This document shows positions 48,577-64,000 of a stretch of 64,000 nt of DNA, piece after piece. The position numbers and the translations under genes are program-made. The DNA is from Magnolia sinica (lineage: Eukaryota; Streptophyta; Magnoliopsida; Magnoliales; Magnoliaceae): the NCBI RefSeq assembly GCF_029962835.1, contig NC_080577.1:28378501-28442500 (forward strand), written 5' to 3'. Numbering within the stretch: position 1 is the first letter of the stretch; each line of letters begins with the position of its first letter. The notes below the pieces were generated by a model. It worked only from the letters and a program-made list of their open reading frames with translations. It made no database searches and had not been told where the DNA came from.

Positions 48577-49055
48577 TAGGGGTGCACATCGAATCGGTAG
48601 AACCGTGGAACCAGACTGGAACCGACCAAACGATCCAGTTTGGTCCGATTCTAGAGTGCACCGGTTCCGGTTCCAAAAATCAAAGAACCATTTAATTCGG
48701 TTCAGTTCTCGGTTTGGAGGTATGTAGAATTGAACCGTACCAAACCGTGAACCGAATCGTATAACCGATCCGTGGATCCGAACTGCGGAACCGAACCTAG
48801 AACCAAACCAGGAACCGCACCTATATTAAAATAAAAAAAAACTAAATCCTAAGTCTCTAACCCCTATTCACGCTGACCCGACCTTTTATGCCCCCTCTCT
48901 CTCTCTCTCTCTGAACCATGGAACCGAACCGGTTTTGGTTCAGTTCTAGGGTGCTAACGGTCCGGTTCTAGTTCCAAAAATCCTAGAACCATTAGGAATG
49001 GTTTGGTTCCAGTTTCACCTCAGAACTGGACCGAACCGACCCGTGTGCACCCCTA
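48577..49055. mobile_element. hAT-like MITE with GGTTCC/GGAACC subterminal repeats
   Basis: The ends are TAGGGGTGCACA and its inverse TGTGCACCCCTA. The perfect 8-bp duplication GACATGAC flanks it (48569-48576 and 49056-49063). The arms are packed with GGTTCCGG, GAACCGAACC and related words. A (CT)n tract lies at 48895-48913. There is no coding capacity. Confidence 0.9.
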
Positions 49056-49577
49056 GACATGACCAATTGGAGGGGAAAACTACTATACCATAACTATACC
49101 ATAACTTATGATACAGTTGCCCTGAGTTCAAGAGCAAGTTGAAGAATTAGCAAAAATTAGGTCTTATGAACAAGGGCCATGACCAATGAGAGTATGGCCA
49201 AAAGGAACAACCAAAAGTGCCAACACCAGGCTAAGGACCTTCAATGGAATACTACAAAGCTGGACAATGTCCAATGAGAATTGGAGCAATATTTCAAGGC
49301 CGTCTCACTGAAGGATGGCATCATGCAGGCACAGAGCAAGGTATATGCACGGACAATGCTTGGGAGAGCCAAAAGAGGAATATTGAGTAATTTTATATCA
49401 GGAATGTGAAGTATTTGTCACAAGCTTTGTGGTTGAAACATAGGCATTACATTCACTTAGTCAAGGAATTCATAACACTTATGCTTGAGATTTCTGATGT
49501 GCTTTAGAAGGAACTGCTCTTCAACTTCATGGATGCAAAGAGTGGTCATGCAAAATCTTGCAATGACCATGAGCATA

Positions 49578-50015
49578 TGCATTGCGTTGGATGGAATTAA
49601 CACCGTTATTATACAATGATTATATGTCCGGAAATACCATTGTATTTTGGCCATCCAATCCCACATTTGGGATCGAATTCTTCCTTTAGAAAAAACATTG
49701 CATTAACGGAAACCAGTGTTTGGTGGACATTGGAATTGTAATTAACGGACCAGATTTCATAACCCGGTCACTTGTATACATTCGCAACTCAAGTGTCATG
49801 AGTAAAGGGTGCATCTCAATGGATGCTGTGAATAAAACACATGCATCAGTGGATTTCAAAATCCACTGAAATATCTGACGCATCTTCTACTTGGATTGGA
49901 AGGTCAAATACCTGGATTAGTCCAATCCTTTACATCTACTCTAAATGTAGAATGGAATTTATATCCCATCTAATGCAATGCAATAGCACCTAATCCGACA
50001 TCCCTAACAGGCCCT
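49578..50015. repeat. dispersed TIR repeat family R1, copy 2
   Basis: It starts TGCATTGCGTTGGATGGAATT. Near its right end is the inverse of TGCATTGCATTAGATGGGAT. It is similar to 47849-48412. It interrupts the Ty3 gag remnant. Confidence 0.6.
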
Positions 50016-50217
50016 AGTAGAGTTCACTATGAGTGCCTCATCCAAGCCAAGATATCATAAAGAATTAAAAGAATTCAACAGACGACAAGGATGCAACTAA
50101 CAAGCCTTCAAGTGGGAGAGAACACAAGGATTAGAGAAGGGTGGCTGGGATAGATGGGACTCATTCAAGTACATGGGGTTAGATGCTTCATCTTCAATGG
50201 GCCTCATCTGACATAGT

Positions 50218-50307
50218 GCCTGAAGAGTAATGCCCCCCACTGTTCTTACAACGAATATCAAAAATCCCATACATATAATTATTATGGGGGCACATTACTC
50301 TTCAGGC
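50218..50307. mobile_element. 90-bp hairpin MITE
   Basis: GCCTGAAGAGTAATGCCCCCCA and the inverse GCCTGAAGAGTAATGTGCCCCCA-type arm enclose a short AT-rich loop. One base is inserted in one arm. It would form a strong stem. Confidence 0.6.
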
Positions 50308-50751
50308 CCTAGTAACTTCATCTCAGGATAGGAGGTGAAACAATTGTATTTAACATTGTTGAATGACTTGAGGATATTCAAGGTAATGAACTCGAAAGCT
50401 AAACCTGTCGAAAGTGTGGCAAGGGATGGGGAGTAATGCGTCGGCGAGTGGGCCGACAAGATGAGCGTCTCCATTATTCCATTAGATGACTTTCGAGGTC
50501 ATATTAGGCATGGACTTCCTAAGTAAGTCAAAGGTAGTTCTAATGCCCTTCCTTGGGTGTGAGCATCATGGATGGGGGACTTCATGTATGGTCCCTGAGG
50601 TGCACAAATGGAAGGCTGATATTTAGATGATCTCGACCTTGCAGTTAATCAGTGGTAGTGGGTCCAATGGAGGATAAGGAAAGAAAATCAACAATACTAT
50701 GTAAATACAAGGCTTTATCACGGAGGATCATCAACAACGGTTGAGTATAGG

Positions 50752-51319
50752 TGTGGAAGAATATCATGGACCGGATATTTCAAATAGTAATTTCAAGTAC
50801 TTGGCCAATTTTATCTGTTCTTGTACATGAAGAGGCTTGCACAAATGTGCAGAAACTTTTGCAGTAGGCTAGAAATATGTAGTGTTGTGTAGAGATCTTT
50901 AGAAGCATCTAGAATTCCCTAGTAAGTTCTTGTAGCAATGGTGTAACTTTTTGAAAAAAAAGATTTCTAGATTACTTCTAACTGTCGAATGATCACCCTA
51001 AGTTCTACCCTAGTCATCCATGTAAGGTAACTTTCTTTAAAAAAAAAAAAAGTTTCCTAGATTACTTCTAACTATTGAATGATCACCCTAAGTTCTACCC
51101 TAGTCATCCGTGTAAGGTAATTAAAAGGTTAGTGTGCCTATATAAGAGAGAGGGCTCCTCACTTGGGGAGTAATAATCTTTAGAGTTCTTCAATAATATA
51201 AGCCTTCTTCATTTCTATCCTATCTTAAATGCTCTTCCTTTGTAGCTTGGCTCATTCAAAAAGGGGATATGTACGAGTGTTGCACAGTCTATGCTTGGGG
51301 AAGCATCGAGGCCCCGACA
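50752..51319 (+). repeat. LTR of the degraded Ty3 element, with an internal 88-bp duplication
   Basis: The segment contains a 73-bp block twice (about 50960-51032 and 51048-51120; CTAGATTACTTCTAACT(G/A)T, AATGATCACCCTAAGTTCTA). A TATATAAGAGAGAGGGC TATA-like region is at about 51137. The right part has the look of R/U5. Confidence 0.55.
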
Positions 51320-51903
51320 ATAAGCTCTACGTATACATACCTTACTATCTGCGTTTGGATGTTACCAAATTCCCATTTGTATAGAACAGTGCTCAAATAG
51401 CTATTATATTAATTTCTATTTTCGCATACAGCAAACGTTTGAAAGCTGGCATGGAACCTAGAAGGATACCTATTTGAGAGTTATTTTCTAAACATAACGT
51501 TGAATGGCACCCAATCAGCTAGCAACACCATCTGTCAAGATCAAGATTGCAATTTAAACCATCCGAATTGATATTTACAAAAAGAAATGCATATGAATAT
51601 TAAAAGAATTGAGATTTACTTTCAACAACAAATTTTACAAAGATCCTGATTAAAGCAGGAATGAGGTAATTTACTAGCCGCGAAAACCCACATTCCTTGG
51701 GTTTTTTACCTTTACATCTTTCATGGCAACAGAAACTCAAAGCACCAGCAAAATAGCTTCCTCAGAAACTGATGGCAGAACAATGGGAGAAGAAAACAAC
51801 TTCTTCTTCTTCTTCTTTCTCTCCTCAAACCTGTGCAAGGGCACCTGAGTCGAGTGTAGATTGGAAGCTAGCTCCTTTTTCGACCGTTGGATTGAATTGA
51901 AAT
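51320..51903. other. 3' flank of the kinase gene
   Basis: This lies downstream of the kinase stop codon on the minus strand and must hold its 3' UTR. CT-rich sequence on the minus strand (51799-51830) is notable. I could not place a poly(A) signal and see no other gene. Confidence 0.4.
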
Positions 51904-63411
<11,508 letters not shown>

Positions 63412-63452
63412 CTGCGCTGTGAAAATGTAAAGTTAAAACACAACATAAAAGG

Positions 63453-63503
63453 AAACTAAAATTTAAGTAGTTAACGAGTAATAGAATAAGAGCAGAATGC
63501 TTT
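63453..63503. repeat. 50-bp direct repeat, partner at 63951-64000
   Basis: AAACTAAAATTTAAGTAGTT and the following 30 bases occur at 63453 and, 498 bp on, at 63951 to the window edge, with a small difference near the end. The second copy is cut by the edge. The 63412-64000 region is otherwise kinase intron with A-rich tracts and no recognisable upstream exon. Confidence 0.85.
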
Positions 63504-64000
63504 TTAAACTCAGATTTGTACAGATATAACATTACATCACATTCCACTGATAGTATATTGTGATCATTAATCATTGCTTGTAAAGATAAACATAATTTAA
63601 AAAAAATAAAAATAAAAATAAAAAAAGCCCATAAATAAGTAATAATAGCACAAATAGTTATTATCAACTGTCAATATGTAAAAAAGTATCCAAAAATAAA
63701 AGAATGCAACAACTAAACATAAAAAATTGTTTTTAATCTGCAAGAAGTAAATATAGAAAATGACTTTTTAATATGAACCATGTCCAGGAGTGTCAGACAC
63801 AGAATAGAAACTTGTGGACAAAGCACTATTTCAAAAAAAAGTTACATGTCCTAATATAGATATTAGGACATTAACATCTATATTACAGCCATTGTGATAA
63901 GAAAAAGGTTCATAATAGGACCTTCAAGCTGGCTGACACTAAGAGCACGAAAACTAAAATTTAAGTAGTTAACGAGTAATAGAATAAGAGCAGAGGCTTT

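Larger units (their letters stand above)
49069..51319 (+). mobile_element. degraded Ty3/gypsy element: gag, protease and one LTR
   Basis: A gag remnant reads LVKEFITLMLEISDVL then KELLFNFMDAKSGHA at about 49455-49560. A retropepsin remnant reads IIPLDDFEVILGMDFLSKSK then VVLMPFLG at about 50470-50570. An LTR-like segment begins TGTGGAAGAATATC near 50752 and ends GCCCCGACA at 51319. Between gag and protease an R1 copy (49578-50015) and a hairpin (50218-50307) are inserted. No reverse transcriptase or second LTR is visible. Confidence 0.6.

Noticed and set aside
49457..49666. Minus-strand 69-codon open frame
   Set aside because: It overlaps the plus-strand Ty3 gag remnant and the R1 repeat, which explain the sequence better.

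Overview
The window is nuclear DNA from a flowering plant. It is dense in degraded LTR retrotransposons, TIR/MITE families and a few LINE and SINE pieces, and it carries two split host genes, both on the minus strand. Many copies of a roughly 0.4 kb repeat with GGGCCCACC-type inverted ends (internal words such as CCGTCCATC and CATTTTAGGGCATG) remind me of magnoliid genomes (Magnolia/Liriodendron/Lauraceae type). That placement is recall and has low confidence.

Host genes. (1) A complete gene for splicing factor 3b subunit 5 (SF3B5/SF3b10, 87 aa) can be assembled from four exons: 33918-33913 (only ATG CAG), 20223-20138, 19774-19651 and 12133-12086. The 264-nt coding sequence therefore covers about 21.8 kb, because intron 1 (13.7 kb) and intron 3 (7.5 kb) are filled with mobile elements. 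Intron 2 appears to use a GC-AG splice pair. (2) The C-terminal 418 codons of an NDR/tricornered-type AGC protein kinase are spread over eleven exons from 63411 down to 51904. The 5' exons lie beyond the right edge. Its last intron is 5,978 bp and holds a whole Copia element in the opposite orientation, so the final exon is stranded at 52013-51904.

Layout. 1-12 kb, downstream of SF3B5: full-length Copia-1 (672-5754, perfect TSD), a SINE inside a MITE, a solo LTR, and a head-to-tail compound TIR element. 12-34 kb, SF3B5 and its introns: LINE fragments, three hAT-like elements with 8-bp TSDs (15668-18241, 21135-24098, 30672-31253), a 411-bp TRIM (18540-18950), an LTR element with an extra inverted LTR (24943-27461), and a Ty3-type element (29800-33684). 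34-38 kb: TIR repeats. 38-48 kb: an AT-rich minus-strand Copia (Copia-3) whose 3' LTR is split by a younger Copia-2 (38238-41956). 48-52 kb: a hAT MITE and a Ty3 remnant. 52-64 kb: the kinase gene with Copia-4 (52329-56741), intronic MITEs and microsatellites.

The most unusual signals are the two genes expanded by mobile elements; a Copia-4 LTR that looks recombinant (U3/TATA of the Copia-1 type joined to R/U5 and body of the Copia-2 type); a common integrase deletion in Copia-2 and Copia-4; variable palindrome arrays in the U3 regions of several LTRs; and three hAT-like families whose ends share one framework but repeat different GTANCG hexamers (GTATCG, GTAGCG, GTAACG). I see no bacterial-type operons, CRISPR arrays, rRNA or convincing tRNA genes.
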